A stretch of DNA of 19,960 nucleotides from JAEUMG01 sp046349315 (lineage in GTDB: Bacteria > Pseudomonadota > Alphaproteobacteria > Rhizobiales > Aestuariivirgaceae): assembly GCA_046349315.1 (NCBI GenBank), contig JAXMCQ010000038.1:1-19960 (forward strand). Reading direction: 5' to 3'. Positions 1 through 7,292 of the stretch are shown here, piece by piece (within the stretch, counting starts at the first letter, position 1; each line of letters opens with the position of its first letter). The notes below the pieces were generated by a model. The model searched no databases and had not been told where the DNA came from. It saw only the letters and a list, made by a program, of their open reading frames with translations. A program made the translations under genes and the position numbers.

Positions 1-79
1 CCTTCCCGGAGAGCGTCAACGGCAGGATGGCGAACAGCAATGCCATCGTGGCCCGGGACAGGTGCCCACGCTGTTTCAT
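1..79 (-). CDS. N-terminus of an exported protein, probably TolC-family outer-membrane efflux protein (partial)
   Basis: Only the first 26 codons lie in the window. They read MKQRGHLSRATMALLFAILP and continue with a short hydrophobic stretch, which is a typical signal peptide with a basic n-region and a hydrophobic core. A strong Shine-Dalgarno sequence, GAGGAG, lies 5 nt before the ATG (complement of 85-90), so the start is well supported. The identity as TolC is inferred only from context: in alphaproteobacteria a Pcm-family methyltransferase gene commonly precedes tolC, and pcm here lies upstream on the same strand with a 162-bp gap. The visible residues do not prove the family; any exported protein would fit them. 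Confidence 0.5.
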   Translation of the reverse strand, partial: MKQRGHLSRATMALLFAILPLTLSGK

Positions 80-241
80 TGCCTCTCCTCTCTGTTCGAG
101 CCGAGTGGAATCAAACGGATTCCCCGGCTTCTATTACCCAACGCCTACGAACATAGACGCACGATTCTACCCGGCATGGCAATTATTCCGCCAGCTCCCG
201 CGCCCCGCCGGAACTCTAGAATTTGGGGAGGACTAAGACAA

Positions 242-895
242 TTAAAAGACGAAGGCCGGCGTCGGCGCGACAATACCCGGCAACTGTTGCAAGGAAGCAT
301 CAAATGCCGCGTAGGAACCAATGCTGCCATTGCGGCGGTAGAGCATGGCACGCGCCAGATCGGAATCGCCGACGACCGCCACCAGGCGACCGCCCTCTTT
401 GAGCTGGTCGAACAGTTTGGCTGGTACGACCGGCACCCTGCCCTCGATCACGATCGCATCGTAGGGACCTTGCGCCGCGTCGCCATCAGCATGCGGGAGC
501 ATCGCCACCGCGACATTGCCGGCGCCCTCCTGGCGCAAGATGCGTGCAGCCTCATCGGCAAGCGCCTTATCCTCATCGATCGCGACGACCGATTGGGCGA
601 TGCGGGATAGCACCGCCGCGCCATAGCCGGTGGCGCAGCCGATATCGAGGACGCGGTCAGATGGGCCAATTTCGGCAAGCTGCAGCAACCGGCCGAAGAC
701 CATCGGCTCCATGAGATAGCGGTTGCCACCAACCGGCACGTCGCCATCCATATAGGCGAGGCTGCGGCGATCGGCCGGAACGAAATCTTCCCTGGCGACC
801 GAAGCCATCGCCTCCAGCACGCCGACATCCGTGATGGCGTTCGGGCGCAATTGGGATTCGACCATCCGGGCGCGCGCCGTTGCGAAATCGAGCAT
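242..895 (-). CDS. pcm: Protein-L-isoaspartate O-methyltransferase family protein
   Basis: This 217-residue protein is a class I SAM-dependent methyltransferase of the PCMT family. SAM motif I is VLDIGCATG at about residues 82-90, followed by VVAIDED, the acidic end of strand beta 2. Canonical Pcm enzymes methylate isoaspartyl residues to start repair of damaged proteins. The N-terminal part (MVESQLRPN, then REDFVP) matches the family. However, the segment where classical enzymes carry a TISQPY-like substrate motif reads NRYLMEPMVF (about 58-67), so the catalytic Ser/Thr environment is changed and the substrate may differ. The start has an AGG-type ribosome site about 7 nt upstream. It is divergent from the dipeptidase gene across 124 bp and lies upstream of the TolC-like gene. 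Confidence 0.85.
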   Translation of the reverse strand: MLDFATARARMVESQLRPNAITDVGVLEAMASVAREDFVPADRRSLAYMDGDVPVGGNRYLMEPMVFGRLLQLAEIGPSDRVLDIGCATGYGAAVLSRIAQSVVAIDEDKALADEAARILRQEGAGNVAVAMLPHADGDAAQGPYDAIVIEGRVPVVPAKLFDQLKEGGRLVAVVGDSDLARAMLYRRNGSIGSYAAFDASLQQLPGIVAPTPAFVF

Positions 896-1019
896 GATCA
901 GCCTGTCATCCTGCCTATGGGAACGTGCTCGCCTCTTAGCGAATGGCGGTTGCGAAGTCCATTCTTCGCCGTGCCGCCTCGGCCTTGACGGTCACCCGGC
1001 AACGCGGTCTTGTCGTGCC

Positions 1020-2000
1020 ATGACAGCCCCCTCGCCTCTCATCGACGCGCTGCAATATTGCAACTGGTCGGAAAAGATATTCCGCGAGATCGCCGCCGGC
1101 GGCGCTACGGCCATTCACGTGACCATCTGCTATCACGAGACATTCCGCGAAACCGTGCTCAATATCGAGCAATGGAACCGCTGGTTCGAACTCTACCCGG
1201 ACATCATCACCCAGGGACGCACCGGCGACGACGTGAGGCGCGCCCAGAAGGAGAAGCGTTGCGCGATAGTCTTTGGCGCCCAGAACTGCTCGGTGATCGA
1301 GGACGATATTGGCCTGGTCGAGATCGTTCACACGCTCGGCTTGCGCTTCATGCAGTTAAGCTACAACAACCAATCTTTGCTTTGCACAGGCTGCTACGAA
1401 GCGGAGGATGGGGGCCTCACCCGCATGGGTCACCAGGTCATCCGTGAGATGAATCGCGTCGGCCTGGTGATCGATATGTCGCATTCGGGCGAACGCTCAA
1501 CATTGGAGGCGATCGCCGCTTCGGAGCGCCCGATCGCGATCACACATGCCAATCCCAAATCCTGGCACCCGGCATTGCGCAACAAGTCGGACACCGTCTT
1601 GAAGGAACTCGCGGCGGCAGGCGGCATGCTTGGCCTGTCGCTCTATCCGCATCACCTGCACGGCGGCTCCGACTGCACACTGGAGGATTTCTGCACCATG
1701 GCGGCGCGGACCGCGGAACTAATCGGCGTCGATCAACTCGGCATCGGCTCCGATCTCTGCCAGGATCAGCCTGACTCCGTCGTCGAATGGATGCGCACCG
1801 GTCGCTGGACGAAGGAGATCGATTTCGGCGAAGGCTCGAAGGATCGCCCGGGCTTCCCGCCGCAGCCGGCTTGGTTCAGGACAAACCGCGATCACGCCAA
1901 TATCGCTGCCGGGCTCGCGAAAGCTGGTTTCACGCAGGAGGACGTCGCCAAGGTCATGGGCGGCAACTGGCTGGCCTTCTTCGACGAGAGCTTCGGATAA
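1020..2000 (+). CDS. Membrane dipeptidase-like protein (peptidase family M19)
   Basis: The 326-residue product has the M19 (renal dipeptidase-like) amidohydrolase fold. Recognisable blocks are VIDMSH and AITHAN, equivalent to the two histidine metal ligands, and GIGSDL, which carries the conserved substrate-site Asp. The usual N-terminal His-x-Asp metal motif is missing: the start reads SPLIDALQYCNW. The bridging Glu region reads GAQNCS, so Glu appears replaced by Gln. The binuclear metal centre of classical members is therefore probably altered. The ATG at 1020 was chosen because family similarity begins at once after it; the frame stays open upstream, but that extension has no family features and would run into the pcm promoter. 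Family members hydrolyse dipeptides; this one's substrate is unknown. It converges on the amidase gene with 1 bp between the stop codons. Confidence 0.85.
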   Translation: MTAPSPLIDALQYCNWSEKIFREIAAGGATAIHVTICYHETFRETVLNIEQWNRWFELYPDIITQGRTGDDVRRAQKEKRCAIVFGAQNCSVIEDDIGLVEIVHTLGLRFMQLSYNNQSLLCTGCYEAEDGGLTRMGHQVIREMNRVGLVIDMSHSGERSTLEAIAASERPIAITHANPKSWHPALRNKSDTVLKELAAAGGMLGLSLYPHHLHGGSDCTLEDFCTMAARTAELIGVDQLGIGSDLCQDQPDSVVEWMRTGRWTKEIDFGEGSKDRPGFPPQPAWFRTNRDHANIAAGLAKAGFTQEDVAKVMGGNWLAFFDESFG

Positions 2001-2001
2001 C

Positions 2002-3357
2002 TCAGCGCTCCGTAATCGCAGCGAGTGCAGCTTCAGTCGCAAGCGCAAGCGCAAACATATGCTGGTCGCGCCCATGCGGCGCCATCAGCATGAGACCTGT
2101 CGGCGGCTCATCCGGCGCGTGCATCGGCAGAGAGATTGAACACTGGTCAAGGAAATTGCCGATCGACGTATTGCGCAGGCTCATCGCATTGAGACCCATA
2201 TAATCTTCATCGCGAGCCAAGGCCGAAATGGCCGGTGGCACATTCGGCGTGGTCGGCATCACCATCGCATCGAAGCTCGCCATGAGCCTGGCATTGTGTT
2301 GGATCAGCTTTTGCCGCGCTGCGACAATGTCGACGAGATCGGCGGCGCTGATCTGGCTGCCCACCATGATCCGCCGCGAGACGCGCGGATCGTAAATATC
2401 GCCCGCCTCTTCGAGTTGCTTGCGGTGATGCGCAAGAGCTTCGGCAACGAGGATGCCGCCCTTGGCATTGATCGCCGGTATGTCGCGCAATTCACGATAG
2501 TCGATCTCATCGATGCGCATCCCGGCCGCCCGCAAGGCGGCAATCGCACGAGCGAATGCTCGCTCCACCTCGGGCTCGAGATTCTCGATCAAATGCGATT
2601 GCGGAATGGCGAGGCGGACGCGATCCGCCGGCAGTGCCTGCGGAAGATCAACGTCCATTCCCGCCATGATCGAATCTGCAATCGCACAGCACGTGACGCT
2701 ACCGGCGATCGGCCCGATTGAATCCAGACTTGATGACAAGGGATAGGCGCCGGTGAGCGGCACGCGCCCCGTGCTCGGCTTGTAGCCGACGATGCCATTA
2801 TAGGCGGCCGGAATCCGGCACGAGCCGCCGGTATCTGAGCCGATGGCCAGCGGCACCATCCCATCGGCAACCGAAACTGCCGCACCCGAAGACGAACCGC
2901 CGGGAATGTGCCCTGTATTGCGGTCCCAGGGCGTGCGCGGCGTGCCGTAATGCGGATTGAGGCCGACACCAGAATAGGCAAATTCCGTCATGTTGGTACG
3001 GCCGATGGCGATGAAGCCGGCATGCTTGAGCCGCGCGATTGCCGGGGCATCGCGCTTGGCTGGCGCCGCATTGGCAAGAACGCGCGATCCCGCCCGGGTC
3101 ACCTCGCCCGCTTCATCGAAGAGGTCTTTTACTGAAAACGGAATGCCCGCATAGCGCGGCACGGGGTGGCCGGCCTTGCGCGCACTGTCATAATGATCGG
3201 CAAGATGGCGCGCACGCGCGGTGTGAAGTTTCAGGAACGCGAGCTTGCCTTCGCCGTTCGGATCCTCAGCTCGCGCCAGCGAGTCTTCGACGAGACTTCG
3301 CGCCGTAACCGTTCCTTCCGCGAGCTTTGCCTCGAGCTCGGCGAGCAATTGCGGCAT
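2002..3357 (-). CDS. Amidase, amidase-signature (AS) family
   Basis: This 451-residue protein is a complete AS-family hydrolase. The Ser-cisSer-Lys triad can be seen: Lys77 in FSVKDLFD, the GGSSSGAA loop at 153-160 with the cis-Ser, and the nucleophile Ser179 in GSDTGGSCRIPA. Family members hydrolyse amide bonds, including aryl or aliphatic amides, allophanate and glutaminyl-tRNA; the last is unlikely here because there is no gatB/gatC neighbour. The substrate cannot be read from sequence. The ATG at 3357 lacks a clear Shine-Dalgarno sequence because a palindromic element begins 6 nt upstream. It faces the M19 dipeptidase gene tail to tail, and the pair could act on related amide or peptide substrates, but this is only inference from proximity. 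Confidence 0.88.
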   Translation of the reverse strand: MPQLLAELEAKLAEGTVTARSLVEDSLARAEDPNGEGKLAFLKLHTARARHLADHYDSARKAGHPVPRYAGIPFSVKDLFDEAGEVTRAGSRVLANAAPAKRDAPAIARLKHAGFIAIGRTNMTEFAYSGVGLNPHYGTPRTPWDRNTGHIPGGSSSGAAVSVADGMVPLAIGSDTGGSCRIPAAYNGIVGYKPSTGRVPLTGAYPLSSSLDSIGPIAGSVTCCAIADSIMAGMDVDLPQALPADRVRLAIPQSHLIENLEPEVERAFARAIAALRAAGMRIDEIDYRELRDIPAINAKGGILVAEALAHHRKQLEEAGDIYDPRVSRRIMVGSQISAADLVDIVAARQKLIQHNARLMASFDAMVMPTTPNVPPAISALARDEDYMGLNAMSLRNTSIGNFLDQCSISLPMHAPDEPPTGLMLMAPHGRDQHMFALALATEAALAAITER

Positions 3358-3363
3358 CGTCTA

Positions 3364-3432
3364 GTGTCCCGAATCCGAAGCTCGCCCCACCTCGCTGCGC
3401 CTTCCGAGCGAACTTCGGATTCGAAAGGACAC
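3364..3432. repeat. Palindromic element 1 (MITE-like, 69 bp)
   Basis: The element is bounded by GTGTCC (3364-3369) and GGACAC (3427-3432). Inner arms GAATCCGAAG (3371-3380) and CTTCGGATTC (3413-3422) are a perfect 10-nt inverted repeat, with a few unpaired bases between tip and inner arm on the right side. The left end is preceded by TA. It lies directly upstream of the amidase ATG and would form a long hairpin in DNA or RNA. It has no coding content. Confidence 0.75.
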
Positions 3433-3451
3433 CAGAAAACCTAAGATTTTA

Positions 3452-3521
3452 GTGTGGTCTTGGTTCAGAAATTCGCTCGCGTGTGCACAGCGAAATGTAG
3501 CGAATTTCTGAACCCCCACAC
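3452..3521. repeat. Palindromic element 2 (MITE-like, 70 bp, TA-flanked)
   Basis: The tips GTGTGG and CCACAC bound the element, and TA flanks both sides (3450-3451 and 3522-3523). The inner arms TTCAGAAATTCGCT (3464-3477) and AGCGAATTTCTGAA (3499-3512) are a perfect 14-nt inverted repeat around a 21-nt centre. The right TA forms part of the cckA stop codon, read on the minus strand. Length and tip sequence resemble element 1, which suggests one repeat family. TA duplication is the target-site pattern of IS630/mariner-type elements. The hairpin may also end cckA transcription. Confidence 0.75.
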
Positions 3522-6049
3522 TACCCTCCCATGACATCCTTCACCGCTTCCGCCAGTTGCTTGAGAGAGAACGGCTTGGGCAGGAAGGCAAAATCGTCTT
3601 CACCTTCCAGGTTCTTCTGGAAGGCATCCTCGGCATAGCCCGAGATGAAGATGATCTTGGTCGTGACACCGCGTTTGCGCAACTCCTTCAGAAGCGTAGG
3701 CCCATCCATTTCCGGCATGACAACGTCGGATATGACGAGATCGATCCCGCCCTCGTGCTCGCCGAAGATTTCCAGGGCTCGCGCGCCCGAGTCGGCTTCG
3801 AGGACCGTGTAACCGCGCGAAGCCAGAGCGCGTGAGGCGAAGGCGCGGACCGCGTCCTCGTCTTCCACGAGAAGGATCGTTCCCTTGCCTGTCAGGTCGG
3901 CGCGACGGGCCTCCTTCTTCTCTTCCTTGTCCTCTCGCGGACTGGCTTCAGCGGCCGGGTTCGGGCGATGGCGCGGCAGGAAGATGCTGAAAGTCGTGCC
4001 CTTGCCGATCTTGCTGGTGCAGAAGATGAAGCCGCCCGTCTGCTTGATGATGCCATAGACGGTCGAAAGGCCAAGTCCGGTCCCCTTACCCACTTCCTTC
4101 GTGGAGAAAAACGGCTCCCAGATCTTGTCGAGAATTTCCGGCGGAATGCCCGTGCCCGTGTCGATGACCTCGCACAAGACATACTCGGCGGCAGGCAACA
4201 AGCTCGGGTGAACGGCCTGCGATTCCTCTGCACTTACATTGGAGGTCCTGACCGTCAATGTGCCGCCATTCGGCATGGCATCGCGGGCATTGACGGCGAG
4301 GTTGATGACGACCTGTTCGAACTGATTGATGTCGACCTTGACGAGACCAAGTTCGCGGCCATGCACGACCTTGAGTTCGATCTTCTCGCCCAGCAACCGA
4401 CCGAGCAGATTGCCGAGGTCCGAGAGCACGTCCGTCAGCGACAGCACCTCCGGCCTCAGCGTCTGGCGCCGTGAGAAGGCCAGAAGCTGGCGCACAAGAT
4501 TGGCGGCGCGATTGGCATTCTGCTTGATGTTCATGATGTCGGCAAAGGCCGGGTCGGTCGGCCGGTGCTTGGCAAGCAGCAGATCGGAAAACCCGATGAT
4601 CGCGGTCAGCACGTTGTTGAAGTCATGCGCAACGCCGCCGGCGAGCTGACCGATCGCCTGCATCTTCTGGCTTTGCGCCAGTTGCGACTCCAGCGCCTTG
4701 TTTTCCGTCGTGTCGAGCGCATAGACGATGAATCCGTTTTCGCGACCGCTCGCCTTTGAAATCACGAATTGCACCGACCGTGGCGTCGGCCCCGCGATGA
4801 CGATGTCGGCATGGTGAACCTTGCCTTCGCCCGCCCGCGCTGCCTCGAGCGCCTCACCCACCGCGCGCCTCTGATTGTCGGATGCGATATTGGCGAGCGC
4901 CGCGCCGCGCTGGGCTCGCGCGGATAGCGAAATGAAGGCAAGATTGGCGTTGCGGATCACGCCCTTCTCGTCGATTTCGGCAATACCGATCGGCGCGTTG
5001 TTGAAGAGCCGCGAAAGCCTGAGATCGGCAGGTGCCGAAGGATCCGCCTCCTCGCTGCTCCGGGCCAGGATCAGCGACCGGCTCGGCATCAGATTGCCCG
5101 ACGCATCGTAGTCAACCCGGTGGATGATCCGCACCGGTACGATTCGGCCGTCGCGTGCGGAGAGATCGAGATCGAAACTTTCAGTGAGTTCCTCGCCGGG
5201 TTTTGGCGCGACACCCGCCAACAGCTTTATGCCCGCTTCGGAGACGATATCGCTGAGCGACAAGCTGCCTCCGGTCGTCTCCTCCAGCCCCAGACCGAGC
5301 CATCCCGCCAGCGTGGCATTGGCATAGGCGATCCGCCCATCCGCTGTCGCCGAGAAAAATCCGGCGGGCGCGCGGTCGAGATAGCTGATGATATATTGCA
5401 GATGCGCAAAGGCACGTTCCTGCTTTTCGCGATCGGCGGTAATGTCGTGATGGCGCCAGAAGGCGTAAGTCTCGCCGCTCGAATCGGCAGTCGCGACCAC
5501 CGAGACGCGAATCCAGACCGGTCGATCCGGCTGGGCACCCGCGGCGGCCGATCCTGCGGCAAGCCTGAACTCTTCCTGGCGCGACTGGCCCTCGCGCGCG
5601 GCTTGGGCCAGACGGTAAACTTTCTCCGCAGCATCGGGGTAGCCCGCGTAAAGATTCTCAACGCCGACCAGCCGGCTGATGCCCGCGGCAGAGACCAGCT
5701 TGATGAATTGCGCATTGGCGTAGACGGCACGGCCGCGCCCGTCTGTCACGACGCAGGCTTCCGGCAACGAATCCATGAGCGCATCGAAGAAGGCGCGCTG
5801 CTGCGGATCGCTTCCGAGCGCGATGAAGCCCGCAATCCAGGCGAACAGGCTCAGCAGCCCAAAAGCGGCCAAGATGCCCAAGACGCCGATGAGCCAGGAC
5901 GGCGCGGCAGCGCGCAGCGCCCAAGCCAAAGCACCCGCGGCGATGGCGGCGAAAATGCCAAGCAGGATCGCCATGGCGGATCGGCCGCGCATGGCACGGC
6001 TGGGCGCAATCATCCGCCTCTGCGTCTCTGCCCCTGCAGTATCGCTCAT
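3521..6049 (-). CDS. cckA: Hybrid sensor histidine kinase CckA
   Basis: The 842-residue protein is the cell-cycle hybrid kinase that, in alphaproteobacteria, feeds phosphate through ChpT to the master regulator CtrA and to CpdR. Two membrane segments lie at about 25-47 and 50-75. They are followed by PAS-type sensor regions near 86-200, 215-310 and 345-445. The HisKA box has the phosphoacceptor His475 in GGVAHDFNN. The HATPase domain shows the N box (NLAVNARDAMP), DTGTGIP near 630 and GKGTGLGLS near 655. The C-terminal receiver carries Asp775 (SDVVMPEMDG) and Lys825 (LPKPF). All catalytic residues are present and the length and order match CckA. The gene is divergent from fliO over 148 bp; its stop codon overlaps palindromic element 2. 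Confidence 0.95.
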   Translation of the reverse strand: MSDTAGAETQRRMIAPSRAMRGRSAMAILLGIFAAIAAGALAWALRAAAPSWLIGVLGILAAFGLLSLFAWIAGFIALGSDPQQRAFFDALMDSLPEACVVTDGRGRAVYANAQFIKLVSAAGISRLVGVENLYAGYPDAAEKVYRLAQAAREGQSRQEEFRLAAGSAAAGAQPDRPVWIRVSVVATADSSGETYAFWRHHDITADREKQERAFAHLQYIISYLDRAPAGFFSATADGRIAYANATLAGWLGLGLEETTGGSLSLSDIVSEAGIKLLAGVAPKPGEELTESFDLDLSARDGRIVPVRIIHRVDYDASGNLMPSRSLILARSSEEADPSAPADLRLSRLFNNAPIGIAEIDEKGVIRNANLAFISLSARAQRGAALANIASDNQRRAVGEALEAARAGEGKVHHADIVIAGPTPRSVQFVISKASGRENGFIVYALDTTENKALESQLAQSQKMQAIGQLAGGVAHDFNNVLTAIIGFSDLLLAKHRPTDPAFADIMNIKQNANRAANLVRQLLAFSRRQTLRPEVLSLTDVLSDLGNLLGRLLGEKIELKVVHGRELGLVKVDINQFEQVVINLAVNARDAMPNGGTLTVRTSNVSAEESQAVHPSLLPAAEYVLCEVIDTGTGIPPEILDKIWEPFFSTKEVGKGTGLGLSTVYGIIKQTGGFIFCTSKIGKGTTFSIFLPRHRPNPAAEASPREDKEEKKEARRADLTGKGTILLVEDEDAVRAFASRALASRGYTVLEADSGARALEIFGEHEGGIDLVISDVVMPEMDGPTLLKELRKRGVTTKIIFISGYAEDAFQKNLEGEDDFAFLPKPFSLKQLAEAVKDVMGG

Positions 6050-6197
6050 TGATCGAGCCGCGCCCCGTTTCCCCTCGAATCATTGTCAGTATAGGACAAT
6101 TGCCGTGGCGCGCTGCCATGGCGTCGCTCCGATTGCATGCAACGCGCGAGCGACATATGGTGCGCGAGCCAGGTCGCCTGGCCTAACGGAGTCGCGC

Positions 6198-6674
6198 ATG
6201 GACTGGTTGACCCCTTATCTCACCTATCTGATCGCGGCGCTTGTCGTACTGGCGGTGGTGATCCTCGCGATCCTGGTGATCAAAGCTGTGGGCGGCAGCG
6301 TGCGCGGCAGGCGCGGTTCGCGATTGGGTGTCAGCGAGTATCATGAAATCGACAAGACGCGGCGGCTGGTGCTGGTGCGGCGCGATGGCGTCGAGCACCT
6401 GTTGATGATCGGCGGCGAGCGCGATTTTGTGGTCGAAACCGGGATTACAGGCCACGCCGCCATTGGCGCCGACCCCGCCATGGCACGCCGGCCGGCGCGT
6501 CCGGAACCTGTGGCCCGGTCAGGTCCCGCGGAAGTAGCCGCCGACCCCATGGCATCGAACCGGCCGGCACCACGACCGGCGGTGTTCGGGGATCGCCTGC
6601 CGTCGCTCAGGCCCGCAGGCCGGGACGAGCCGCGTCTGGCGGGTCGGAAATTTGAAGGCGACGAGACCGGCTGA
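6198..6674 (+). CDS. fliO: FliO/MopB-like protein next to cckA
   Basis: The 158-residue product has one N-terminal membrane helix (about residues 7-30) and then a short cytoplasmic FliO-like domain (about 38-85) with the pattern GSRLGVSEYHEIDKTRRLVL ending in IGG and VVET. The rest is a low-complexity Pro/Arg/Ala tail. FliO assists assembly of the FliP core of the flagellar type III export gate. No other flagellar gene is in this window, but a fliO-like gene beside cckA and dksA is a common arrangement in Hyphomicrobiales. The ATG at 6198 is preceded at a 6-nt spacing by AACGGAG, a good ribosome site; longer versions upstream would overlap cckA antisense and lack this site. It converges on dksA with 6 bp between stop codons. 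Confidence 0.8.
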   Translation: MDWLTPYLTYLIAALVVLAVVILAILVIKAVGGSVRGRRGSRLGVSEYHEIDKTRRLVLVRRDGVEHLLMIGGERDFVVETGITGHAAIGADPAMARRPARPEPVARSGPAEVAADPMASNRPAPRPAVFGDRLPSLRPAGRDEPRLAGRKFEGDETG

Positions 6675-6680
6675 TCGGGA

Positions 6681-7097
6681 TCAGTCGTCGCGGTAGACGC
6701 GCTCGCGGCGTTCATGCCGCTCCTGCGCTTCGAGCGACAGAGTCGCGATCGGGCGCGCATCCAGCCGGCGCAGGCTGATCGGCTCGCCGGTTTCTTCGCA
6801 ATAGCCGTATGAGCCATTGTCGATACGCGTGAGAGCGGCTTCAATCTTCGAGATCAGCTTGCGCTGGCGGTCGCGGGTCCGAAGCTCAAGAGAGCGGTCG
6901 GTTTCGGTCGAGGCCCGATCGGCGAGGTCGGGCAGCACGTTGTTTTCGTCCTGAAGGTGAAGCAGCGTCTCCTTGCTCTCTCGCAGGATATCGTCCTTCC
7001 AATTCAGCAGCTTGTTTCGGAAATACTCGCGGTGCCGGTCGTTCATGAACGGCTCGTCTTCGCTGGGCCTGTAGGTCTCGTCGATTTCGACTGCCAT
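6681..7097 (-). CDS. dksA: RNA polymerase-binding transcription factor DksA (cysteine-poor)
   Basis: The 138-residue protein has the DksA coiled-coil architecture with the acidic tip DLADRA (Asp57, Asp60, Ala62), equivalent to the DxxDxA motif that acts in the RNA polymerase secondary channel together with ppGpp. The C-terminal globular part GSYGYCEETGEPI followed by RRLDARP aligns well with the DksA zinc-finger region. Only the first of the four zinc cysteines (Cys100) remains; the other three positions are Thr103, Ser121 and Ala124. This therefore looks like a zinc-independent DksA, as known from some alphaproteobacteria and from DksA2. Role: global control of stringent-response transcription. 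It is convergent with fliO. Confidence 0.92.
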   Translation of the reverse strand: MAVEIDETYRPSEDEPFMNDRHREYFRNKLLNWKDDILRESKETLLHLQDENNVLPDLADRASTETDRSLELRTRDRQRKLISKIEAALTRIDNGSYGYCEETGEPISLRRLDARPIATLSLEAQERHERRERVYRDD

Positions 7098-7292
7098 TCT
7101 GAGTCCTCTTCGGCGTCTCTCCGTGGCGCGGCTATATACCGATCCGCCGGTGCTTCCACAATAGTTTACAAAGGACCTGTCCGGGCCCCTGCCATACCGC
7201 TCAGCCTACTGATTCGGAACGGCTTTTCGTTATGGTCGGCGTCTTTGCCGAAGTTCTGTGACAAGCTTGCAAAGAAGATGCCGCAGCGGCTG

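Noticed and set aside
831..1019. 63-codon N-terminal extension of the M19 dipeptidase frame
   Set aside because: It has no family similarity, overlaps the divergent pcm start region, and the ATG at 1020 directly precedes the conserved N-terminus.
5120..6052. 310-codon plus-strand frame opposite cckA
   Set aside because: It is a GC-rich antisense shadow of cckA with no domain or ribosome site; cckA on the other strand has all expected motifs.
6669..6686. Small hairpin GGCTGAT/ATCAGTC spanning the fliO and dksA stop codons as a bidirectional terminator
   Set aside because: The stem is 7 bp with one G-T pair, the loop is 4 nt and no T-run follows on either strand; chance is likely.
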